A stretch of DNA of 64,000 bases. Origin: an uncultured Pseudomonadota bacterium (GTDB lineage: Bacteria > Pseudomonadota > Gammaproteobacteria > Methylococcales > Methylomonadaceae). The position numbers were made by a program, and so were the translations under genes. Positions within the stretch are counted from its first letter, which is position 1, and each line of letters opens with the position of its first letter. Shown here in pieces: positions 36,561 to 43,450 of this stretch. Where the stretch lies: the NCBI GenBank assembly GCA_903848935.1, contig CAINHO010000033.1, positions 45,340 to 109,339 on the forward strand, read 5' to 3'. The notes below the pieces were generated by a model. That model was not told the DNA's origin. It saw nothing but the letters and a program-made list of their open reading frames with translations, and did no database searches.

Positions 36561-37070
36561 ATGTTTAAATTGTTTAAAAAAATTATTACCACGGGCATTG
36601 TCACTGAAAAATACAACGCTCCACACGATGCCGAATTAGAAGCGTTGGGGATTGAAATCAAACGTCGAATTGACCAGAAATTTACGGGTAGTTTAGCGAT
36701 TCGAGCCGTTGACGCAGGGTCATGTAACGGTTGTGAATTAGAAATCCACGCGCTAAATAATCCATTCTATGATGTCGAAAAATTCGGAATTCATTTTGTG
36801 GCTTCACCGCGCCATGCCGATGTTTTATTGGTGACGGGTGTGGTTTCTCGTCACATGCAAACCGCATTGTTGCGAACGTATAACGCAACGCCAAACCCAA
36901 AATGGGTCATTGCAATGGGCGATTGTGCAAGTTGCGGCGGTGAGTTTGGAACATCTTATGCGAGTTGTGGCGCGGTCAGCAACGTCATTCCCGTCGATAT
37001 GACAATTGCCGGTTGTCCTCCAACACCTTTGGTTTTACTCAAGGGATTATTAGCTTTAATGGAAAAATAA
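36561..37070 (+). CDS. hyfI: HyfI-like small subunit (NuoB type)
   Basis: Iron-sulfur subunit of 169 residues homologous to HyfI/NuoB. The four ligands of the proximal (N2-like) 4Fe-4S cluster are present: Cys55 and Cys58 (SCNGCE), Cys122 (GDCAS) and Cys152 (GCPP). The cluster is thus kept although the large subunit has lost its NiFe motifs. It is the last recognised subunit; no ferredoxin-like HyfA/HyfH gene and no hydrogenase maturation gene is present in the window. Confidence 0.9.
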   Translation: MFKLFKKIITTGIVTEKYNAPHDAELEALGIEIKRRIDQKFTGSLAIRAVDAGSCNGCELEIHALNNPFYDVEKFGIHFVASPRHADVLLVTGVVSRHMQTALLRTYNATPNPKWVIAMGDCASCGGEFGTSYASCGAVSNVIPVDMTIAGCPPTPLVLLKGLLALMEK

Positions 37071-37072
37071 AC

Positions 37073-37810
37073 ATGAAAAAAACAAATAAAATTAAAACGT
37101 TAGCTGCTGCGACAGCAATGTTAAGTGCAATTAGCTTTTCATCATCCACGATGGCAGCTGCCGCTGTAGTGGCGGATGATTTACTTCAGGATGCAGGAAG
37201 CTGGGCGCAAGCGGTTGGCGAAGGGAGTTTAAAAGTAATTGACCCTAGTTTAGAAAAAGCGCGTGTTTGGGTGGAAGGACAAACTCGCTTTGATAATAAC
37301 TGGAACAATTGGTATCAAGGTATGGCGCGTGCCGCAATTGGTTATTCTTTGAGTGATCGAGCCACAATTTGGGCGGGTTATACTTGGCTGCCAACGCACA
37401 ACGTTGGCAAAAATTATGTTTCACAACAGGATGTGTGGCCGGCATTTCGCTATGTATTGCCAACAGATTTTGGCTCGTTCACGTTTAGAACGATGATTGA
37501 AAGCAATTTTATCAAAGGCAATGAAGTGCGTGTACGTCCTCGTCAGATGGTTAAATTTACGCACCCATTAGAATTTGAACCCCGTTTAAGTTTGGTGACG
37601 TGGGATGAATTTTTTATTCGTACAAATTCAACGCAATACGGCGGTAAGTCGGGGTTTGATCAGAATCGTGCTTTTGCTGGATTGGGTTGGACGTTTAATA
37701 AAAATATCCGTACCGAAGCAGGTTATCTAAATCAGTATTTGGATGATGCTACTCACACCAACAATACAATGCACCACATGATTATGGGGTCATTGTTTTT
37801 CAATTTTTAA
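37073..37810 (+). CDS. DUF2490-type outer-membrane protein
   Basis: Exported protein of 245 residues with a signal peptide (cleavage near MAAAAV) followed by alternating beta-strand sequence ending in a C-terminal Phe (SLFFNF), typical of an outer-membrane barrel. Features of DUF2490 are seen: WVEGQTRFDNNWNNWYQGMARAAIGY, LVTWDEFFIRTN and GFDQNRAFAGLGWTF. Function unknown. The ATG at 37073 is used; reading is open upstream inside hyfI but without a signal peptide. Two bases separate it from hyfI, so it belongs to the same transcription unit. Confidence 0.78.
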   Translation: MKKTNKIKTLAAATAMLSAISFSSSTMAAAAVVADDLLQDAGSWAQAVGEGSLKVIDPSLEKARVWVEGQTRFDNNWNNWYQGMARAAIGYSLSDRATIWAGYTWLPTHNVGKNYVSQQDVWPAFRYVLPTDFGSFTFRTMIESNFIKGNEVRVRPRQMVKFTHPLEFEPRLSLVTWDEFFIRTNSTQYGGKSGFDQNRAFAGLGWTFNKNIRTEAGYLNQYLDDATHTNNTMHHMIMGSLFFNF

Positions 37811-37822
37811 GAGAAATCACAA

Positions 37823-38578
37823 ATGCAGCACATGAGCAAAGTCGCCGAAGTCACAATCTTCTTTTGGATTATGAAGATTTGTGCAACGACGTTAGGCGAG
37901 ACAGCAGGTGATTTGCTGTCAATGACAATGAACGTCGGTTACGCGCTGAGTTCAATTATCTTGTTCAGCTTATTCTTGGTTACACTCATCGCACAACTTC
38001 TTTCAAAGCATTTTCATCCCGTGCTTTATTGGTCAGTCATTCTCACGACAAGCACTGCTGGTACAACCATGTCTGATTACATGGATAGAACGTTGGGTCT
38101 GGGTTATGCAACGGGTTCGTTAATTTTGATTACTTGCTTGTTGTTGGTACTGACTATTTGGCATTTTAGTGAAAAAACGCTTTCTGTCAGTAATATCAAA
38201 ACAGTCAAAGTCGAGTTGTTTTACTGGATAGCCATTTTATTTTCTAACACATTAGGCACGGCTTTGGGCGACTTTTTAGCCGATGATTCTGGTTTGGGAT
38301 TTTTGGGAAGTGCCATATTGATTGGTGGAATAATTTCACTCATCGCGCTGGCTTCATTCGTCACGCAGCTAAATCGAGTCATGTTATTTTGGATAGCGTT
38401 TGTTCTCACCCGCCCATTCGGTGCAACGTTTGGCGATTTACTCACAAAACCATTAGAAAAAGGCGGTCTTGGATTTGGAACTATTGGGTCATCAATAATT
38501 CTTGCCACACTGCTCATTGCTTTTGTCGTTTATGTAAGCCGCGTAGACAAAAAACTAATAACTAATAACGGAAATTGA
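37823..38578 (+). CDS. DUF347 four-repeat membrane protein
   Basis: Integral membrane protein of 251 residues with four internal repeats, each of two helices and a conserved aromatic plus T-x-G-x-x-x-x-D motif: FFWIMKICATTLGETAGDLL, YWSVILTTSTAGTTMSDYMD, FYWIAILFSNTLGTALGDFL and LFWIAFVLTRPFGATFGDLL. This matches the DUF347 repeat family (COG4705). Its function is not established; the repeated intramembrane acidic residues would suit a transporter. It lies 12 bases after the DUF2490 gene. Confidence 0.82.
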   Translation: MQHMSKVAEVTIFFWIMKICATTLGETAGDLLSMTMNVGYALSSIILFSLFLVTLIAQLLSKHFHPVLYWSVILTTSTAGTTMSDYMDRTLGLGYATGSLILITCLLLVLTIWHFSEKTLSVSNIKTVKVELFYWIAILFSNTLGTALGDFLADDSGLGFLGSAILIGGIISLIALASFVTQLNRVMLFWIAFVLTRPFGATFGDLLTKPLEKGGLGFGTIGSSIILATLLIAFVVYVSRVDKKLITNNGN

Positions 38579-38584
38579 AACACA

Positions 38585-38980
38585 ATGAAAACAGAGACAA
38601 AAAGAAACATTCGCCTCGCGCTATCCATTTTAGTCAGTGGAAACACGTTCGTTTTTCTGGTGTTGGCTTACTTAGGCATGATTAGCAACAATCCAAAAAC
38701 GTTAGTGTTTATAGATTTTTGGGGCAGATTAACCGTTTATTCATTTTGGTTTATCAGCTATGTACTTTACAGAAAGTATTTAATCGAACAAATTTTAATC
38801 AAACGAATCGTGATTTTTACAGTATGCGTCAACATTCCGGTATTTTTGCTGATGGGCTATTTCGACGTATTTGAAGTCAATCCACACACCGCCGTTTTTA
38901 TAGATTTTTGGGGCAGATTAACCGTTTATTCGTTGTGGTTCATGGCTTATGAGCTTTATCGTGAATACTTGACCGAATAA
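38585..38980 (+). CDS. Membrane protein made of two near-identical halves
   Basis: Unrecognised protein of 131 residues composed of two copies of a roughly 63-residue unit. Each has a hydrophobic helix (FVFLVLAYLGM; VFLLMGYFDVF), an Asn-Pro turn, then the shared FIDFWGRLTVYS and a second helix ending in a Tyr-rich basic segment (LYRKYLIEQ; LYREYLTE). The copies share a 35-base perfect DNA repeat, so the duplication is recent or maintained by conversion. Predicted topology is four helices. It is six bases after the DUF347 gene. Confidence 0.65.
   Translation: MKTETKRNIRLALSILVSGNTFVFLVLAYLGMISNNPKTLVFIDFWGRLTVYSFWFISYVLYRKYLIEQILIKRIVIFTVCVNIPVFLLMGYFDVFEVNPHTAVFIDFWGRLTVYSLWFMAYELYREYLTE
38708..38931 (+). 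repeat. 35-bp perfect direct repeat within a membrane-protein gene
   Basis: Bases 38708-38742 recur unchanged at 38897-38931, starting TTTATAGATTTTTGG and ending ACCGTTTATTC. The offset is 189 bases, exactly 63 codons, so both copies encode the same peptide in frame. Flanking bases diverge. Confidence 0.95.
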
Positions 38981-38982
38981 TT

Positions 38983-39063
38983 ATGGAACGCTGGATTACG
39001 TTGCGTGTGATTTTCGGTTCCTGTCTGATGCTTCTTGGTTTATTTGTGATTACAAAAAAATGA
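38983..39063 (+). CDS. 26-residue single-helix membrane protein
   Basis: A very short frame with the composition of a transmembrane peptide: MERWITLRVIFGSCL, MLLGLFVITKK. One hydrophobic helix (about residues 8-23) is flanked by basic residues. It fills the only gap between two neighbours: it starts two bases after the preceding stop and its TGA overlaps the next ATG (ATGA). This arrangement argues that it is translated. No family is recognised. Confidence 0.5.
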   Translation: MERWITLRVIFGSCLMLLGLFVITKK

Positions 39064-39395
39064 TAAAAATTAGAAAATCTAAAACGATTCCAGCGATGTC
39101 TAATGACAACGACCTGACACACCACATTTTGCCTAATTCAGCGACGATGGTCGGTGTTTGCATTATGGTTATCAGCATTGTTAAAGGGATGCCACCTGAT
39201 GCGGTGAATTATTTTATCGACAAGGCACTTGCTATTGATTGCGTCCTTTTTATGGGGAGTGCGTTGTTTTCATTTTTATCAATTCGTCTGGAAAGATCCA
39301 CGCTAGGATTAGAACATTGGGCAGAAATTATTTTTATTTTTGGCTTAGTTTCCATGACGATTATTGCGGTGATTTTTTCGTTTGAGATTGTATGA
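39060..39395 (+). CDS. Small membrane protein upstream of the two-component genes
   Basis: Uncharacterised protein of 111 residues from the overlapping ATG at 39060, or 99 from the ATG at 39096 (MSNDNDLTHH). It contains HHILPNSATMVGVCIMVISIVKG, a second helix AIDCVLFMGSALFSFLSIRL and a third AEIIFIFGLVSMTIIAVIFSF. The His-x-Leu-Pro-x-Ser-Ala-x-Met-Val-Gly start resembles a small conserved proteobacterial membrane family of unknown role. Its stop overlaps the kinase start by four bases. Confidence 0.65.
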   Translation: MIKIRKSKTIPAMSNDNDLTHHILPNSATMVGVCIMVISIVKGMPPDAVNYFIDKALAIDCVLFMGSALFSFLSIRLERSTLGLEHWAEIIFIFGLVSMTIIAVIFSFEIV

Positions 39396-40831
39396 ATCCT
39401 ATTCTATATCGTCTCGCTAAATTACGCGGACTCGCTTTTTTGGGCTTATTGCTGCTGGCATTAGGTATTTTGGGCGGCATGATTTGGCGCACCCACCATC
39501 ATTTTGACACCGCGATTTCTTACGTTAATTATTCGCATCGAATTCAAAACGTGTCGGTCGATTTGCAACAATCCGTCATTGCCCGTTTAGCGAATAATTC
39601 AAAAACCGATTCATCGCCAAAATTACTGACTACGTTATTGTCAGAAATCGACGGTTTGATGACAGATCGAAATTATTTGTCTGAAACCACGCGCGAACAT
39701 TTAGAAACTGTCCGCGCTCTACTCGCACAAAGTCAAAGCCTCGATAAAAATCAGCAACAACAAAGTTTGATTTTGGTATTAAAAGCCATGAGTGAAATTT
39801 TGGATAACGAAACCATGCAACGTGAACAAATGCTCGAAGACATCAACCTCGATACGCAATCGGAGTTATATGTGGCGTTGTTGATGTTTGCGACGATTTT
39901 GAGTGGCGCGATTGTGTTTTTGAAACGTCGAATTTTGCATCCGTTAAATGATTTACGGGAACTGTTAGAACATCTTACCGACGAAAATTACACCCCAATT
40001 GCAACGGAACATTTTGATTCATTGTTATTACCCGTTTTTCACAGCTACAACAACATGGTTAAACATTTAGCTGAACTCGAAGAAACCAAACGTGAATATG
40101 CACAATCGTTGCAGCGCGAAGTGCGTTTGGCGACGCAAGCATTGCTGGAACAGCAACACAATTTGGCGCGAGCCGAACGGTTGGCGGCGATTGGTGAAGT
40201 GTCGGCGGAATTGGCGCATGAAATTCGGAATCCGTTGGCGGGCATTCAAATGGCGTTTACTAATTTGCGCCGTGAAATCGATAACGAAAATCAATGTGAA
40301 CGTTTAGCCTTGATTGATAGTGAATTGAAACGCTTGGCAACGTTATTAAATGAAATGTTAAACGCCAGCAAACATACGCCCGAAATCCCCAGTTATTTTG
40401 ATTTGAGTGGCTTAATTCGTGACCTCGTGACATTGGTGCGTTATCAAATCCCCGAAAATATCGATTTGCAATTCGCCCTGCCTGAAACGTTGTTTGTGCA
40501 TTTGCCCGAAAGTGGTTTACGACAGGCGTTATTAAATTTGCTGCTCAATTCTGCCGATGCGTTAGAAGGTAAAAGCGGTGATATTTTAATTTTTGCCCGC
40601 GTGAATACTGACAATGTGCAAATTCAAGTAAGCGATAACGGTCATGGTTTTGGGCAAGAATGGTTGGATTATGGGATTCGTCCGTTTCGTACCAGCCGTG
40701 AACATGGCACGGGTTTGGGGTTGGCGATGGTGCAACGTTTTGTGAAAAACAATCACGGTGTTTTAACGCTAGGTAATAACAATGGCGCGATAGTCACGGT
40801 ACTTTTTCCGAACCAAAATGGAATGAAATAA
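39392..40831 (+). CDS. Sensor histidine kinase
   Basis: Membrane kinase of 479 residues: a first helix (about 13-32), a helical periplasmic sensor of about 120 residues, a second helix (about 157-177), HAMP-like linker and coiled coil, HisKA domain with phospho-acceptor His276 in LAHEIRNPL, and HATPase with NLLLNSADAL, VSDNGHGFG and GTGLGLAMVQ. This is the architecture of NtrB/ZraS-like kinases paired with sigma-54 activators. The signal sensed is unknown. The last base of its stop is the first of the regulator ATG. Confidence 0.92.
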   Translation: MNPILYRLAKLRGLAFLGLLLLALGILGGMIWRTHHHFDTAISYVNYSHRIQNVSVDLQQSVIARLANNSKTDSSPKLLTTLLSEIDGLMTDRNYLSETTREHLETVRALLAQSQSLDKNQQQQSLILVLKAMSEILDNETMQREQMLEDINLDTQSELYVALLMFATILSGAIVFLKRRILHPLNDLRELLEHLTDENYTPIATEHFDSLLLPVFHSYNNMVKHLAELEETKREYAQSLQREVRLATQALLEQQHNLARAERLAAIGEVSAELAHEIRNPLAGIQMAFTNLRREIDNENQCERLALIDSELKRLATLLNEMLNASKHTPEIPSYFDLSGLIRDLVTLVRYQIPENIDLQFALPETLFVHLPESGLRQALLNLLLNSADALEGKSGDILIFARVNTDNVQIQVSDNGHGFGQEWLDYGIRPFRTSREHGTGLGLAMVQRFVKNNHGVLTLGNNNGAIVTVLFPNQNGMK

Positions 40832-42213
40832 TGATAAAAACGCTGTTAATAATTGAAGATGAAAAACTGCTCGGCTCAGAATTGTCGCGGCATTACAAAC
40901 AAATGGGTTGGGAAGTCGTTTTAGTCACCGCATTAAACGAGGCACGAGAACTTTTAATTTCAAAAGTCGTCGAGCCATTGGTGATTTTATCAGATATGAA
41001 TTTACCCGACGGCAACGCGCTTGATTTGATGGAATCACTGAAAAAACAAGTGGGCATTGCCGAATGGATATTTTTAACAGGATTTGGCAGCGTACCTGAT
41101 TCGGTGCGAGCGTTACGTTTAGGCGCGTATGATTTTTTAGAAAAACCCTGTGATTTAGATCGCCTCGATTTGGTCGTTGCCAGTGCGTCTCGCAGTGCAT
41201 CGATGTCACGTCGTGTTATCGATCAAACCAAACAAGGACATCGTCGCTATTCGCCCGAAGCCTTTGTGGGTGAAAGTTTGCAAGCGCAAGCCGTTCGACA
41301 ACTCTTAACGAAACTCACGCAAGTGCCATTTAGCGCGTTGATTATTGGCGGCGAAACCGGCACGGGCAAAGGCTTGATTGCGCGAATTTTACATTATGGC
41401 GGTTCGCGGGCAGCGCAGCCGATGATTGAAGTGAATTGTGCTGCCTTGCCGCGCGAATTGTTGGAATCCGAATTATTCGGACATGAAGCTGGTGCTTTTA
41501 CGGGAGCGATAGGTCGTCATCGTGGTTTATTAGAGCAAGCCGACGGCGGCACGTTGTTCATGGACGAAATTGGCGAAATGCCGTTAGATTTACAATCGAA
41601 ACTTCTAAAAGTCATCGAAGACCACAAAGTTCGCCGTTTAGGCAGTGAAAAAGAAATTGGCGTCGATGTACAAATTATCGCCGCAAGTAATCGAGATTTA
41701 GAAAGCATGGCGCAAGCGGGAACATTTCGGGCGGATTTGTATCACCGGTTGAATGTGTTTCGGGTGAATTTGCCACCATTGCGTGAAGCCGTTGATGATT
41801 TAGATGAACTCGTGCCACTGTTTGTCGCAGAGTACAACGCGAAAGCCGGTCAACACGTTAAACAAATTCCTGCTGAAGTGTGGCAAAAACTCAAAGCCCA
41901 CGATTGGCGCGGCAATGTGCGCGAATTACGAAATGTGATCGAGCGTTGCGTGCTATTTGCCGACGACACAACTTTTCCGGTGCAATGGTTACAACTCGGC
42001 AAGCCCGTTGAAAAAGTCATGGTCGATTCGACACATCTTCATTTACCGCTCGATGGCAGCATGGCGTTAGATGATATGGATAAATTTATTATTAAAACTG
42101 CGTTGGAACGCGCCGAAAATAATTTAACTGCAGCGGCTCGCGCATTAGGTACAACGCGCGAAACGTTGCGTTATCGGGTGAAAAAATATCAGTTAAATAG
42201 CGTGGATGTGTAG
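40831..42213 (+). CDS. Sigma-54-dependent response regulator
   Basis: NtrC-family activator of 460 residues. Receiver domain: acidic pair Glu9-Asp10, phospho-acceptor Asp55 in SDMNLPDG, Lys in LEKPC. AAA+ domain: Walker A GETGTGKGL, the sigma-54 contact GAFTGA, Walker B GGTLFMDEIGE and the arginine-finger region RADLYHRLNVFRVNLPPLR. C-terminal Fis-type helix-turn-helix: NLTAAARALGTTRETLRYRVKKY. It is the last gene of the 14-kb run that begins behind a sigma-54 promoter, so autoregulation of the whole block is the natural hypothesis. Confidence 0.94.
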   Translation: MIKTLLIIEDEKLLGSELSRHYKQMGWEVVLVTALNEARELLISKVVEPLVILSDMNLPDGNALDLMESLKKQVGIAEWIFLTGFGSVPDSVRALRLGAYDFLEKPCDLDRLDLVVASASRSASMSRRVIDQTKQGHRRYSPEAFVGESLQAQAVRQLLTKLTQVPFSALIIGGETGTGKGLIARILHYGGSRAAQPMIEVNCAALPRELLESELFGHEAGAFTGAIGRHRGLLEQADGGTLFMDEIGEMPLDLQSKLLKVIEDHKVRRLGSEKEIGVDVQIIAASNRDLESMAQAGTFRADLYHRLNVFRVNLPPLREAVDDLDELVPLFVAEYNAKAGQHVKQIPAEVWQKLKAHDWRGNVRELRNVIERCVLFADDTTFPVQWLQLGKPVEKVMVDSTHLHLPLDGSMALDDMDKFIIKTALERAENNLTAAARALGTTRETLRYRVKKYQLNSVDV

Positions 42214-42221
42214 CAGGCTTA

Positions 42222-42253
42222 ATAGTTGACTATTTTGCTAGGTTAAGTATATT
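42222..42253 (+). promoter_or_regulatory. iscR promoter with overlapping IscR type-1-like site
   Basis: TTGACT (42226-42231), 16 bases, TATATT (42248-42253) forms a strong sigma-70 promoter. The surrounding ATAGTTGACTATTTTGC ... GTAT resembles the type-1 IscR operator that overlaps the promoter of iscR in E. coli, so cluster-loaded IscR probably represses its own gene here. Confidence 0.7.
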
Positions 42254-42290
42254 GAACGGAATTCCCCATATTTTCACTAAGGATTTTCTC

Positions 42291-42761
42291 GTGCGTTTAA
42301 CAACTAAAGGTCGCTACGCAGTAACAGCGATGCTGGACTTAGCATTTCATAGTCAAGACAAGCCTGTCACACTTACTGAAATAGCAGCGCGACAAACGAT
42401 TTCGTTGTCGTATTTAGAACAACTTTTTGCGCGGTTGCGAAAAGCAAACATTGTTCAAGGTGTACGCGGGCCAGGTGGAGGGTATCAACTTAGTCAACTG
42501 CCCAAAAACATCAGTGTCGCGTCGATTATCGAAGCCGTCAATGAACCGCTTGATTCAACAAAATGCGGCGGTGAAGCGAATTGCCAACACGAAAGTATGT
42601 GTTTAACTCACGATTTGTGGACGGGATTGAGTGAACATATTTACAGCTATTTAACAAACATTACACTGGCAGATTTGCTCGTTAAGCGTGACGAACGCCG
42701 TAACGAAGCGCAAAATGGTGAGCGCGTTATGACCATTAAACAAACGCGAAAACAAGATTGA
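42291..42761 (+). CDS. iscR: Iron-sulfur cluster regulator IscR (Rrf2 family)
   Basis: Transcription factor of 156 residues that senses Fe-S status. It begins at a GTG (AAGGA seven bases upstream): VRLTTKGRYAVTAMLDLA, the IscR N-terminus. A winged HTH with SLSYLEQLFARLRKANIVQGVRGPGGGYQLS follows. The cluster ligands show the IscR pattern C-x5-C-x5-C-x2-H (CGGEANCQHESMCLTH). The isc operon normally downstream is missing; a small membrane protein gene follows instead. Confidence 0.93.
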   Translation: MRLTTKGRYAVTAMLDLAFHSQDKPVTLTEIAARQTISLSYLEQLFARLRKANIVQGVRGPGGGYQLSQLPKNISVASIIEAVNEPLDSTKCGGEANCQHESMCLTHDLWTGLSEHIYSYLTNITLADLLVKRDERRNEAQNGERVMTIKQTRKQD

Positions 42762-42789
42762 TTTTTTCGAAATTTAAAAGGTGAACGTC

Positions 42790-43131
42790 ATGAATCGCAA
42801 TAAAGAAAAATTAGTATCCTTAAAAAAACTCACCGCGACGGTTTATTTATGTCAGGTGCTGACCTTTTTTCTGGCGGGCTTACCCTTATTGATTGGCTTT
42901 GGGATTAACTTTTTAAATAAAGACGACGTTGCCGGGACATGGTTAGAATCGCATTTTGAATGGCAAGTAAAAACCACTTGGTTGGCGTTAGCGGGTTTTG
43001 CACTGGCGGGATTAACGTTTGAAATTGGCGTGGGTGCTTTTATTCTCATTACGACGGTGACGTTAATGGTTTATCGCATTGTCGTAGGCTGGAATACCTT
43101 GAATGCCAATAAATCCATTAAGGAAGAATAA
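42790..43131 (+). CDS. DUF4870/COG3671-like small membrane protein
   Basis: Predicted inner-membrane protein of 113 residues with about three helices. The central SHFEWQVKTTWLALAGFALAGL and the closing VYRIVVGWNTLNANKSI follow the pattern of COG3671/DUF4870 proteins of unknown function. AAAGGTGA placed before the ATG at 42790 favours that start over the in-frame GTG at 42781. It lies 28 bases after iscR on the same strand. Confidence 0.65.
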   Translation: MNRNKEKLVSLKKLTATVYLCQVLTFFLAGLPLLIGFGINFLNKDDVAGTWLESHFEWQVKTTWLALAGFALAGLTFEIGVGAFILITTVTLMVYRIVVGWNTLNANKSIKEE

Positions 43132-43450
43132 GGCACTACACGAGGCGCACTAAATCCATTTTTGCCAACACGGCGACGGCTAAAATGATTTTGCCTAAAT
43201 CGATGCCACTCTGTTGAGAAAGTGCGTTAATCGTTAATTTTTGGATGTTCAATTTAATCACGATTTGTATTCCATAAAATTTTTAAAACTCAAAATAGTG
43301 AAAGTTTTCAGTTTATTCCGATAGACTGACAAGACACTGTCATCAAGAACAGCTACACTCAAACCACTGATTGTATATTTTCAATATAGATTGGATTAGA
43401 TTGGATTATTATTTTGCCTTTAAACATTAACTTTCACAGCGGTGATTATT
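43132..43450. other. Intergenic region before glgP with one weak small reading frame
   Basis: A 319-base stretch without a convincing gene. On the minus strand, 43136-43261 is open from a GTG for 41 codons (LNIQKLTINALSQQSGID, LGKIILAVAVLAKMDLVRLV), with an amphipathic or membrane-like C-terminal half but no clear ribosome-binding site; it may be a gene remnant. The right part is AT-rich and contains a GATTGGATTAGATTGGATTATT repeat-like stretch (about 43388-43410) just upstream of glgP. No unambiguous promoter was identified. Confidence 0.4.

Noticed and set aside
43390..43425. Possible second sigma-54 promoter before glgP (TGGATTATTATTTTGC)
   Set aside because: The GG-to-GC spacing is one base too long and the CAC core is missing, so it does not meet the element's requirements.
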